From JADFMN01 sp964529975 (GTDB lineage Bacteria > Armatimonadota > Fimbriimonadia > Fimbriimonadales > Fimbriimonadaceae): 64,000 bases of DNA. A model generated the notes under the pieces. That model was not told where the DNA came from. It ran no database searches and was given only the letters and a program-made list of their open reading frames with translations. A program made the position numbers and the translations under genes. Positions 42,481 to 49,859 of this stretch are shown in pieces (the first letter of the stretch is position 1; each line of letters opens with the position of its first letter). The stretch covers positions 7,672-71,671 of the forward strand of contig CAZGXW010000004.1 in assembly GCA_964529975.1 (NCBI GenBank), in the 5' to 3' direction.

Positions 42481-42914
42481 TCACCGCCCTCCTCGACGAG
42501 GGCCATGACCTCGCCTTCAGCGACCTGCGAGCCCACTACGACGAAGACCTCCTTGATCTTGCCCCCGACCGGCGCATTGACCGGCTGCTGCATTTTCATC
42601 GCCTCGAGCACGATCAGCCTTTGGCCGACTTCGACCGTGTCCCCTTTCTTGCAGGCGACCTCGACGATCTGTCCTGGCATCGGTGCCCGGGCTTCTCCGT
42701 TCGATTCGCCGTGGTGGCCGGCCCGCCGTCCAGTCCGCTCGATCTTGTACTGCCTGCCGCGATAAGAGACGTACGTCGCTCCTGCGGCACGAACGGCCAG
42801 CGCGGTGTGGCTTCCGTCTTTCGTGCGCACAAGCAATCGGTCGGGCAGGTGCGTGACCTCTGCCTCGACGCCCGATTGCGGCTCCCATTCGAGGCCGTTG
42901 ACCATGTACTTCAT
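42477..42914 (-). CDS. Biotinyl-domain protein (acyl-CoA carboxylase carrier type)
   Basis: A 145-residue biotin carboxyl carrier-like protein. The C-terminal 75 residues form the biotinyl domain with the biotinylation motif EAMKM (K107) preceded by the proline-containing strand ARAPMPGQIVEV. The N-terminal part (about 1-65) resembles the linker preceding biotinyl domains in propionyl/methylcrotonyl-CoA carboxylase alpha subunits. No carboxylase subunit lies nearby, so the carrier must work with enzymes encoded elsewhere. It overlaps its neighbours on both sides by 4 bases. Confidence 0.87.
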   Translation of the reverse strand: MKYMVNGLEWEPQSGVEAEVTHLPDRLLVRTKDGSHTALAVRAAGATYVSYRGRQYKIERTGRRAGHHGESNGEARAPMPGQIVEVACKKGDTVEVGQRLIVLEAMKMQQPVNAPVGGKIKEVFVVVGSQVAEGEVMALVEEGGE

Positions 42915-43624
42915 CGCTGGCGCGTCCGCCGGTACTCTGCGGCAGCCTCCACAAGGCTCCTGAACAATCGGACGGTCGCGGCGTCCTCAGGGGTGCGCTC
43001 CGGGTGCCATTGAACGCCGATGAACCATGGAAGGCTTTCATCCTCGATGGCTTCAACGACTCCGTCGTCTGCTAGCGCGACGACTTTGAGGCCCTTTCCA
43101 ACCTTGCCGTTCGCTTGATGGTGGAACGACTTTCCCGTGGGCTGGGTCGTGCCGATGATCCTCGCCAGTCCGCTCGACGGTTCGACGCTGTACGACTGCA
43201 CCGTCCCACCGGAGTGTTGTGAATCGTTGACAACGTCCGGAATGTGCTGGACCATGTCGCCGCCGCGGAACACGTTCATGGCCTGGCATCCATAGCAGAT
43301 CCCAAGCACTGGGGCACTGGCGGGCCATTTCTCCAGAAGCCTCTGCTCGAATTGGAATCGCTCGGGGTCTTCCAGTTTGACGGAAGGGTGGTTCTCCTGT
43401 CCAAAGAACCTTGCGTCGATGTCGTCGCCGCCGGGGATGAGAAGGCCATCGATGAGGTCGAGCGCGACCACGACTGGCGTCTGCTTCGTGAGGAGGATCG
43501 GCGCGCCACCGGCCGCGAGCACACAGTCGGCGTACAGCCGGTTCACGTACAGGCGCTCGGTCGGATAGGTGTCGTTCGGATCGGGCCCGCAAGACGTCGT
43601 GATCCCGATCACGGGGCGGCTCAT
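42911..43624 (-). CDS. Class I glutamine amidotransferase (gamma-glutamyl-GABA hydrolase, PuuD-like)
   Basis: A 237-residue peptidase-C26 family protein. The catalytic cysteine is C110 in LGICYGCQ; H207 and E209 complete the triad in VQWHPER. The N-terminus SRPVIGITTS is typical of PuuD-type enzymes, which hydrolyse gamma-glutamyl-gamma-aminobutyrate in putrescine degradation. The substrate is not proven. It overlaps the E2 gene and the biotinyl gene by 4 bases each, an odd metabolic combination that suggests a pathway-specific operon. Confidence 0.85.
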   Translation of the reverse strand: MSRPVIGITTSCGPDPNDTYPTERLYVNRLYADCVLAAGGAPILLTKQTPVVVALDLIDGLLIPGGDDIDARFFGQENHPSVKLEDPERFQFEQRLLEKWPASAPVLGICYGCQAMNVFRGGDMVQHIPDVVNDSQHSGGTVQSYSVEPSSGLARIIGTTQPTGKSFHHQANGKVGKGLKVVALADDGVVEAIEDESLPWFIGVQWHPERTPEDAATVRLFRSLVEAAAEYRRTRQR

Positions 43625-44793
43625 GCCGACACCAGGTCTCCGATGTTCTCGACCTTCTCCCGGATCGAGTTCAAGAGGTTTGCCGCGCCCACGCCGTTGA
43701 TCAACCGGTGGTCGAACGTCAGACCCATGTTCGCGCACCGTTGCAACTTGAGATCGCCCACTGTCTGGTCGAGACCGTTGTACGCCTCTCCGAGGAAGAG
43801 CGTCGCGACCCCTGGAGGCACGACGACGGCCACAGCGTCGCGGAGTCCGAACCCTTGCATGTTTGTGAGGCTGATCGTGATCGACTCGTCGGCCTGGTCC
43901 TTGCCTCCGCGCGCCAGTTCGATCTGGGCGCGCATCGCGTCGGCGAACGTGCGCCAATCCATTGCGTCGGCCTTTGCGATCTTGGCGATCACGAGTTCGT
44001 CGCCCGGCAGCGCGACGGCGATGCCCAGGTTCACGTTGTCATACGTGCGTATGACCGAGTCGCCCACGATCGTCGAACGGAAGGCCGGGAAGTCGCCCAG
44101 CGTCTTCGCGACCGCGAACGAGAACATGGTGAACGTGGATGGTTGGAACTCGCCCCCCTTGTCCTTGATGGAAGCGCGAAGCGCCTCGATCGGGCCCCAG
44201 TTGATGACGACGGTCTCGGTGCCCGGAACGGCGAGTTGCGAGCCGCGCTGCAGGCGTGACGACAAGACGCGCTGCTTTGATGGCATCTCGACTTCGCTGA
44301 AGCCGTCGCCCTTCTTGGGCCCGGCACCGTTGCCGCTGAGAAAGGCGTCGATGTCCTCGGGCATGAGTTTCGCCCCCTTGGCCGTGACCTTCGCAAGATC
44401 GTCGTCGCTCATGCCCTTCTCTTTCGCGTAGGCGCGAGTGCGCGGCGGGATGTCTCGCCTTCGTTCGCCGCTCGCTTCGGCTGTTCGCGCCGCGACCGGA
44501 GCGGCGGCGACGGGCTCGCCTGCGCCGTGCACAACCATCTCTTGGACTTCGTCCTCGGTCTCCATGACGGCGACCTCGGCCCCGATCGGCAGCACGGCAT
44601 CGACGTCGGCCGACCAGCCAACCAACTTGCCCTCGTAAGGCGACTCGACGTCCATGACGGCCTTATCGGTCTCCATCTGGTAGATCGGCTCGTCCCGCTT
44701 GACGTGGTCGCCCGGCTGCTTAAGCACGGCGACCAGGCGGGCCTCTTGGAGGCCTTCGCCGATCTGAGGGATACGCAGCTTGACTTCTGGCAT
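43621..44793 (-). CDS. Dihydrolipoamide acyltransferase (E2 component of a 2-oxoacid dehydrogenase)
   Basis: A 390-residue E2 with an N-terminal lipoyl domain (METDKAVMD, lipoyl-lysine K44), an Ala/Pro-rich hinge, a peripheral-subunit-binding domain (IPPRTRAYAKEKGMS...KGAKLMPEDIDAFL), and a C-terminal catalytic domain ending LTFDHRLINGVGAANLL with the DHR active site. E1 and E3 genes are not adjacent, so it is unclear whether it serves pyruvate, 2-oxoglutarate or branched-chain substrates. It leads a four-gene minus-strand operon. Confidence 0.9.
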   Translation of the reverse strand: MPEVKLRIPQIGEGLQEARLVAVLKQPGDHVKRDEPIYQMETDKAVMDVESPYEGKLVGWSADVDAVLPIGAEVAVMETEDEVQEMVVHGAGEPVAAAPVAARTAEASGERRRDIPPRTRAYAKEKGMSDDDLAKVTAKGAKLMPEDIDAFLSGNGAGPKKGDGFSEVEMPSKQRVLSSRLQRGSQLAVPGTETVVINWGPIEALRASIKDKGGEFQPSTFTMFSFAVAKTLGDFPAFRSTIVGDSVIRTYDNVNLGIAVALPGDELVIAKIAKADAMDWRTFADAMRAQIELARGGKDQADESITISLTNMQGFGLRDAVAVVVPPGVATLFLGEAYNGLDQTVGDLKLQRCANMGLTFDHRLINGVGAANLLNSIREKVENIGDLVSA

Positions 44794-44871
44794 GGTTCAA
44801 GGCTAGTTTGGCACAGGGCTCCAGGTTCAAAAGCGCGCTCTTGGGGCCTACCCGCCGGCCGTCAGGCCCGC

Positions 44872-44880
44872 TGGTATAAT
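44872..44880 (+). promoter_or_regulatory. Extended -10 promoter of rplK
   Basis: TGGTATAAT (44872-44880) is an extended -10 (TG, one base, TATAAT). It is 63 nt upstream of the rplK ATG, so rplK has a real leader, unlike many genes here. Confidence 0.65.
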
Positions 44881-44943
44881 CCCCCCTCGCAGTCGCGCCA
44901 AGGGCTACCTGGTGCGCTCAGTTGGAACAGGCACGAAACCACC

Positions 44944-45369
44944 ATGGCAAAAAAGGTCGCGAGCATCATCAAGTTGAACATCCCGGCGGGCAAGGGAACC
45001 CCTGCTCCCCCGGTCGGCCCGGCGCTCGGCCAGGCAGGCATCAACATGATGGAGTTCCTCAAGAAGTTCAACGAAATGACCGCGAAGCAGATGGGCTTCA
45101 CCATGCCCGTCAGCATCACGGTCTACGAGGACCGTTCGTACACCTTCGTGGTGAAGCAGCCGCTCGTCAGCGACCTGATCAAGAACGCCCTGAAGATCCC
45201 CAAGGGCAGCGGGAAGGCTGGCACGGAATCTGCCGGTGTCCTGACCAAGGCCCAGGCGCTGGAGATCGCCAAGGCCAAGATGCCCGACCTGAACGCCAAC
45301 GACGAGGAGGCCGCGATCAAGGTGGTCGCAGGCACAGCCCGGTCGATGGGTATCCAGACGGACTTCTGA
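44944..45369 (+). CDS. rplK: 50S ribosomal protein L11
   Basis: A 141-residue ribosomal protein L11, part of the GTPase-associated centre that binds 23S rRNA and factors. The sequence is canonical (VASIIKLNIPAGKGTPAPPVGPALGQAGINMM...). I chose ATG 44944, since the frame extends upstream to 44527 only as open sequence. Unusually, the gene is not followed by rplA, nor preceded by nusG or secE; it sits between a minus-strand E2 gene and a 5'-nucleotidase-C-like gene. Confidence 0.97.
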   Translation: MAKKVASIIKLNIPAGKGTPAPPVGPALGQAGINMMEFLKKFNEMTAKQMGFTMPVSITVYEDRSYTFVVKQPLVSDLIKNALKIPKGSGKAGTESAGVLTKAQALEIAKAKMPDLNANDEEAAIKVVAGTARSMGIQTDF

Positions 45370-45458
45370 GCGCAAGGACCTAGAAAACCAGCCTAGGCGG
45401 CGATAAGTCGTAACAGTCGGAGCGTCTATCAGTCAGACCTGACAGGATTGACAGGACA

Positions 45459-46055
45459 ATGAAACGGTTCTACGGAACGCTGACCGCTATGCTCGGCCTC
45501 TTGGCCGTGGCTTCGGCACAGGTCGGCTCCCGAGAGCAAGAGGGCCCCGACCAGGCGGCATACGGCCCGGCCCAGTCCGCCGCCGACATCGTACGGTCTA
45601 GCGCCGGCGCCGACATCGCCCTCCTTCCTGCGGGCATGATGTTCCGCGAGTTCCAGGGCGACGATCTCAGCAAACTCTTCCGGTTTCCGGGCGACGCGAT
45701 CGTGGTCTCTAAGCTGACCGGCGAGCAAGTCCTGCAGGCGCTCAATCGCTCGATCTCGCTCTACCCCTCGCCGAACAGCGGCTTTCTGCAAGTGTCCGGC
45801 CTAGAAGTCACGTTCGACCCGCGCGGGCCGTCCGAACTCCGCGTGGTGTCAGTCACGGTCGGCGGGGCGAAACTGAACGTGTCGCAGACCTACGAGGTCG
45901 CCATGCCGATCTCCCTCGCACGAGGCGGCTACGGCTACTTCAGCGTATGGGACAAGAAGGCGATCGTGCGAAACCTCGAGCCGATGACACTCGACTCGCT
46001 GCTCAAGGGCAAGAAGCCGGACTCGCAGACCCCGCGCTGGAAGCCCGTCGGCTAA
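45459..46055 (+). CDS. Secreted 5'-nucleotidase C-terminal-domain protein
   Basis: A 198-residue exported protein. After a signal peptide (RFYGTLTAMLGLLAVASAQ) it has only the 5'-nucleotidase C-terminal domain (SAADIVRSSAGADIALLPAGMMF, FPGDAIVVSKLTGEQVLQALNRSISLYPSPNSGFLQVSGLEVTFDP), which binds substrate in the two-domain nucleotidases. The metallophosphatase domain is missing, so it may be a binding protein or a degraded enzyme. Two TGACAGGA direct repeats (45440-45447, 45449-45456) precede the ATG. Confidence 0.78.
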   Translation: MKRFYGTLTAMLGLLAVASAQVGSREQEGPDQAAYGPAQSAADIVRSSAGADIALLPAGMMFREFQGDDLSKLFRFPGDAIVVSKLTGEQVLQALNRSISLYPSPNSGFLQVSGLEVTFDPRGPSELRVVSVTVGGAKLNVSQTYEVAMPISLARGGYGYFSVWDKKAIVRNLEPMTLDSLLKGKKPDSQTPRWKPVG

Positions 46056-46058
46056 ACT
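46053..46058 (+). promoter_or_regulatory. -10 box TAAACT overlapping the previous stop codon
   Basis: TAAACT begins within the TAA stop of the 5'-nucleotidase-C gene and ends 8 nt before the ATG at 46067, a leaderless-type promoter for the proteasome-like gene. Confidence 0.5.
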
Positions 46059-46066
46059 AGCCGCAC

Positions 46067-46759
46067 ATGATGACGCCCTACGATTGGCAGGAGGGCATGG
46101 GGCACCGCGCCCAGTACGTCGAATCACGCCTTGCGACCGGAGTGCCCGTCATCGCAGTCTCCTTGGACTCCGGCATCCTCGCCGTCACCTACAGGCGCCA
46201 GTCGCGAAAGGTCTACGAGATCTACGACCGCCTCATGTTCGCAGGGCTTGGACTGCAGAGCGACGTCGAAGCGATGCGCGTCGCGGCGATCGACTTCTCC
46301 CACCAAGAAGGATTCCAGCGGAGCGAGCAGGACGTGACCATCCAGCGCGTCGTCGCGGCGATCAGCGAACCTGTCAAGCGGTCGTTCGCCGACTTTGGGA
46401 GCCCTCCCGTCGTGGCCAAGACACTCTTCATGCAGGTCGGTGAGGCTCCAGAACTCGACCGGTACTACGAGATCGACTATCACGGCGATTTCTGCATGGA
46501 CCGCGGTGCCTGCTTCTTGAGCGGAAACCCGATGGCCTCAGACATTATTCGTGCTGGGCTCGATGAGTTTTCCTCGGTTGGAGTCAAGCCCGAGGAAGCC
46601 GTGCGTGCGCTAGAGGAACTTGTCGTTCGCTCGCTCAATCCGGAAGGCACGATGTCTCGAGACGAGGCTTGCTCCGGCCTGACGCTCGAAGCAGGGATCA
46701 TGGAGCGCCGCTCCGACACACAGCGCGCGTTCACTTTGTTGTACGGCGATTGGGACTAG
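46067..46759 (+). CDS. Proteasome alpha-type subunit homologue
   Basis: A 230-residue Ntn-hydrolase-fold protein resembling the alpha subunit of bacterial 20S proteasomes, which form the gated outer rings. The N-terminal helix-type segment (YDWQEGMGHRAQYVESRLATG) and core (VPVIAVSLDSGILAVTYRRQSRKVYEIYDRLMFAGLGLQSDVEAMR, then FQRSEQDVTIQR) match alpha-type subunits as I recall them from UBact-containing phyla. There is no N-terminal catalytic threonine after a propeptide. The beta subunit, ARC/Mpa ATPase, PafA ligase and Pup/UBact are not in the window. The stop shares CTAG (46756-46759) with galT. Confidence 0.8.
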   Translation: MMTPYDWQEGMGHRAQYVESRLATGVPVIAVSLDSGILAVTYRRQSRKVYEIYDRLMFAGLGLQSDVEAMRVAAIDFSHQEGFQRSEQDVTIQRVVAAISEPVKRSFADFGSPPVVAKTLFMQVGEAPELDRYYEIDYHGDFCMDRGACFLSGNPMASDIIRAGLDEFSSVGVKPEEAVRALEELVVRSLNPEGTMSRDEACSGLTLEAGIMERRSDTQRAFTLLYGDWD

Positions 46760-47718
46760 GCGTCTCGCAAGCGCTTCGCACTGTCTTCTGCGAGCGTGTC
46801 GTTGATAAACACGCCCGCACCTGCCTCGCTTCCGGCTAGGTACTTGAGTTTGCTCTCAGTCCTGTAGGGCGGATAGAACTCGACGTGGAACCAGGCGAAC
46901 TCGTAGCCAGTAGCCGCCGGTTCTTGGTGCATCGCCATGATGTAGGGCATGGAGTAACCGAACAGCGCGTCGAGTTTCTTCGCGACCGTGTGCAAGGCGA
47001 GGGCAAGCCCGTCGAGCAGCGCGTCGTCCATTTCACCAAGATGCCGCACGTGCTGCTTCGTCGTGACGTAGACCTCGTAGGGGTATCGCGCAAAGAAGGG
47101 GACGAACGCGACATACAAGTCGCTCTCCCACACGATGCGGCGGCCGTCTGTGAACTCCTCCTCCAGGAGATCCTGCATGAGCGGTTTGCCGTGCTCGTTC
47201 CAGTGCTCGCGCTCGGCCTCGAGTTCCTCGCGAAGGACGGGCGGCACGAAGGGGTAGGCATAAATCTGTCCGTGCGGGTGGGACAACGTCACACCGATCT
47301 CCTTTCCTTTGTTCTCAAAGATGAAGACGTACTCGATCTCGGGGCGGGCGTCGAGCGCGACGTAGCGGTCCTTCCAAACGCGCGCGAGTCTCCTGATCTG
47401 TTCGAGGGGCAAGGTCGCAAACGTCGCGTTGTGGTCGCTCGAGTAGCACACCACTTCGCACACACCGACGCTAGGGCGCACAGGCGTCAGCCACGTGCCA
47501 TCCTCGCTCGGCTCAGGCGGGTCTGAGAGCAAAGAAGGAAACTTGTTCTCGAAGACCGCAATGTCGTAGTCCTCGTGATGGATCTCCGTAGGAAAACCGC
47601 CGGGTTTCGTGGGACACAGCGGACAGTAGTCGTCGGGCGGATGGAACGTGCGGTCTTGCCTGTGTGTGGCCGTGATGACCCACTGGCGAAGGAAAGGGTG
47701 CCAACGGAGTTCAGACAT
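46756..47718 (-). CDS. galT: Galactose-1-phosphate uridylyltransferase
   Basis: A 320-residue GalT that exchanges UMP between UDP-glucose and galactose-1-phosphate in the Leloir pathway. The active-site HPH motif is in LSHPHGQIYAYPF, and the zinc-binding CPLCP segment (DDYCPLCPTKPGG) is near the N-terminus. I chose ATG 47718, which overlaps the end of mnmG by 8 bases; a GTG at 47724 is an alternative. galK and galE are not in this window. Confidence 0.93.
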   Translation of the reverse strand: MSELRWHPFLRQWVITATHRQDRTFHPPDDYCPLCPTKPGGFPTEIHHEDYDIAVFENKFPSLLSDPPEPSEDGTWLTPVRPSVGVCEVVCYSSDHNATFATLPLEQIRRLARVWKDRYVALDARPEIEYVFIFENKGKEIGVTLSHPHGQIYAYPFVPPVLREELEAEREHWNEHGKPLMQDLLEEEFTDGRRIVWESDLYVAFVPFFARYPYEVYVTTKQHVRHLGEMDDALLDGLALALHTVAKKLDALFGYSMPYIMAMHQEPAATGYEFAWFHVEFYPPYRTESKLKYLAGSEAGAGVFINDTLAEDSAKRLRDA

Positions 47719-49732
47719 GCGCACGGCTGCCTTGGCGCAAGTGGCCGATCAAGAGCGCAATGTCGCTCGGCCGCACGCCAGGGATGCGCGAAGCCTGCCC
47801 GACGGTCGTCGGCCGCACACGGCCCAGTTTCTCGACGCTCTCATAACTCAGCCCGCGCAACGCCTGAAAGTCGAACTCCTCAGGGATCGGCATCTGGTCA
47901 AGGTCCTTGGTGCGACGGGCCTCGACCTCCTGCCTTTGCAGGTAGCCGTCATAGACCGCTTGAATCTCGATCTGTTCGCGCGCCGTGTGCTCGACGGAGC
48001 CGTACGCGACTGGGTTTTGCTTCGTCGACACCGCTCCAACAGGAAGGCCAGGAAGTGCGACACCGGCCCGGTGTGCCATGCGTTCGATCAGTGCAAGGCT
48101 GACCCCAGGACGCTTCAACAGATCGAACGCCGAGGCTCTGCCCCGCACTGGCGAGAGGCCCTCGTCCTCCAAGACCTCGTTGTGCGCCTCAAGGAAGTAG
48201 GCCGACTTCAAGGTCGCGAGGCCAGATGCGACGAAAGCCATCTTGCGTTCGAACCGCGCTCGACGCTCGCCGGTCGCCAGACCCAGGGTGGTCGCAAGCG
48301 GCGTGAGCCGCTGGTCCGCGTTGTCGTGGCGCAAGAGCAGGCGGTGCTCGGCACGGGCAGTGAGCATGCGATACGGGTCATCGACCCCCTTGGTCACCAG
48401 GTCGTCGACCATAACGCCGATGAACGACTCGGACCTTGGGAACTCGACCGGCGACTCGTCCCTCACGTATCTTGCGGCGTTGATCCCCGCAACGATGCCT
48501 TGTCCCGCCGCCTCCTCATATCCGCTCGTTCCGTTGATCTGCCCAGCGAGGAACAGTCCGTCGAGCAGCTTCGACATCAGCGTCGGACGAAGTTGGAGCG
48601 GGTCGGCCATGTCGTACTCGACCGCGTATCCCGGGCGCAGCATCTCGACGCTTTCGAGTCCGGAGATCGTCTTCAGCGCAGCGAGTTGCACTTCGGCGGG
48701 CATCGACGACGAGAAACCCTGCACGTACACGCTCTCCCTGTCCCACTCTTCCTGTTCCAAGAAGATCGGGTGCGCGTCCTTCTCAGCAAAGCGCACGACC
48801 TTGTCCTCGATCGAGGGACAGTAGCGAGGGCCGATCCCTTCGATCTCGCCGCTGTACATCGCGCTCTCGTGCAAGTTGTCGTGCAACAGCGCGTGCGTCA
48901 ACGAGTTCGTGTGCGTCTGCCATGTCGGCAACAGTTCGCGCTCCGGAAACACGGTGTCGTGCAGAAAACTCATCGGCCCCGCGTCTGGCTCGCTGGGCAT
49001 CACGATCGTCTTGTCGAAGTCGATCGACGAGAGCGCGATGCGCGGAGTCGTCCCCGTCTTGAAGCGGCGCATCGTCACGCCGATCGAGCGGAGGAAGTCG
49101 CTGAGCGAAGTGACCGCCTGCTCGCCGTGCCGTCCGGCAACGGTCTTCTTGCGGCCCTCGTGGCACAGCCCGTTCATGAACGTGCCGGTTGTGATCACTA
49201 CAGCACTGCAACTGATGGTTCGGTGTTGCACTGGCTCGATCGGGTTCCCTCCATTTTGGGATTGGCCGCGACGATCCTCTCCTGAGGAGAGGTCGTCCCG
49301 CGCCAAGGTTAGGGAGGGGGTGATGCGAACCCCGACCACCCGACCCTCGCGAACCATCACTGTCTCCACCTCGCCCTCTAGTAGGTCCAACCCGGATTGC
49401 GACTCCATCACACGCCGCATGAAGGCCGGATACGCGGACTTGCACACCTGGGCGCGGGTCGTCTGGACCGCTGGCCCTTTGCCGGTCCCGACCCTTCGCA
49501 GGTGCGTGAGCGTGTGGTCGGTCGTGACGCCCATCTGCCCGCCGAGCGCGTCGACCTCGCGGGCGATGTGCCCCTTGGCAGGCCCGCCGACAGAGCAGTT
49601 ACAGGGCAAGTGGCCGATCGTGTCGAGCCGCAGAGTCACGCAGAGCGTCTTGCGACCCATGCGTGCTGAGGCGAGGGCCGCCTCGATCCCCGCATGCCCC
49701 GCACCCACGACCACGACTTCGTACTGGTTCAA
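47711..49732 (-). CDS. mnmG: tRNA uridine-5-carboxymethylaminomethyl modification enzyme MnmG, with an in-frame insertion
   Basis: A 673-residue FAD-dependent MnmG (GidA), which with MnmE modifies the wobble uridine of several tRNAs. FAD-binding VVVGAGHAGIEAALASARMG, PCNCSVGGPAKGH and the C-terminal helical region are present. Compared with the usual family sequence there is an extra stretch of about 26-30 residues near 138-165 (SLTLARDDLSSGEDRRGQ and following), encoded by a palindromic repeat (49247-49318). Normal flanks (VVGVRI before, SAVVITTGTFMNG after) suggest it is tolerated on a surface loop. The start is TTG 49732 with TACACT 10 nt upstream. mnmE is not adjacent. Confidence 0.95.
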   Translation of the reverse strand: MNQYEVVVVGAGHAGIEAALASARMGRKTLCVTLRLDTIGHLPCNCSVGGPAKGHIAREVDALGGQMGVTTDHTLTHLRRVGTGKGPAVQTTRAQVCKSAYPAFMRRVMESQSGLDLLEGEVETVMVREGRVVGVRITPSLTLARDDLSSGEDRRGQSQNGGNPIEPVQHRTISCSAVVITTGTFMNGLCHEGRKKTVAGRHGEQAVTSLSDFLRSIGVTMRRFKTGTTPRIALSSIDFDKTIVMPSEPDAGPMSFLHDTVFPERELLPTWQTHTNSLTHALLHDNLHESAMYSGEIEGIGPRYCPSIEDKVVRFAEKDAHPIFLEQEEWDRESVYVQGFSSSMPAEVQLAALKTISGLESVEMLRPGYAVEYDMADPLQLRPTLMSKLLDGLFLAGQINGTSGYEEAAGQGIVAGINAARYVRDESPVEFPRSESFIGVMVDDLVTKGVDDPYRMLTARAEHRLLLRHDNADQRLTPLATTLGLATGERRARFERKMAFVASGLATLKSAYFLEAHNEVLEDEGLSPVRGRASAFDLLKRPGVSLALIERMAHRAGVALPGLPVGAVSTKQNPVAYGSVEHTAREQIEIQAVYDGYLQRQEVEARRTKDLDQMPIPEEFDFQALRGLSYESVEKLGRVRPTTVGQASRIPGVRPSDIALLIGHLRQGSRAHV
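49247..49318. repeat. Palindromic repeat element inserted within mnmG
   Basis: CCCTCC (49247-49252) and GGAGGG (49313-49318) enclose an inner stem: GACGA (49270-49274) with TCGTC (49293-49297) around a CCTCTCCTGAGGAGAGG palindrome (49276-49292). The whole element is in frame with mnmG and adds about 24-30 codons. It resembles the short pyrimidine/purine palindromes that occur intergenically here. Confidence 0.6.
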
Positions 49733-49742
49733 TCTAGTTGAA

Positions 49743-49748
49743 AGTGTA
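49743..49748 (-). promoter_or_regulatory. -10 box TACACT of mnmG
   Basis: TACACT on the minus strand ends 10 nt before the TTG at 49732. Confidence 0.4.
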
Positions 49749-49755
49749 CCGACCT

Positions 49756-49793
49756 ACCCCCTCGCCCCTCTGGGGGAGAGGGGGACAGGGGGT
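49756..49793. repeat. Intergenic pyrimidine/purine palindromic element
   Basis: ACCCCCT (49756-49762) pairs with AGGGGGT (49787-49793), and inside it CCCCTC (49765-49770) with GAGGGG (49778-49783). It has the look of a CCCTC..GAGGG repeat family and lies between mnmG and the ferredoxin reductase gene. It may act as a bidirectional terminator. Confidence 0.5.
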
Positions 49794-49844
49794 GAGGGGC
49801 TCCGCACACGCACCGAACCTCCCAGGAAGTGACCGTACAGCAGA

Positions 49845-49850
49845 TAGACT
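49845..49850 (+). promoter_or_regulatory. -10 box TAGACT of the ferredoxin reductase gene
   Basis: TAGACT ends 9 nt before the ATG at 49860, without a Shine-Dalgarno in between. Confidence 0.45.
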
Positions 49851-49859
49851 CCAAGTTCA

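Noticed and set aside
45440..45456. TGACAGGA direct repeat before the 5'-nucleotidase-C gene
   Set aside because: Only two copies, and one contains the likely Shine-Dalgarno; not a repeat array.
47648..49285. Plus-strand open frame (545 codons) opposite mnmG
   Set aside because: It is antisense to mnmG and has no recognisable features.
10389..49736. Recurring GGTTCAA near several gene boundaries (23605, 25039, 26466, 30342, 44796, 44824, 49727)
   Set aside because: Some copies are start codons or random -35-like strings, the spacing to genes varies, and it is not a convincing shared element.
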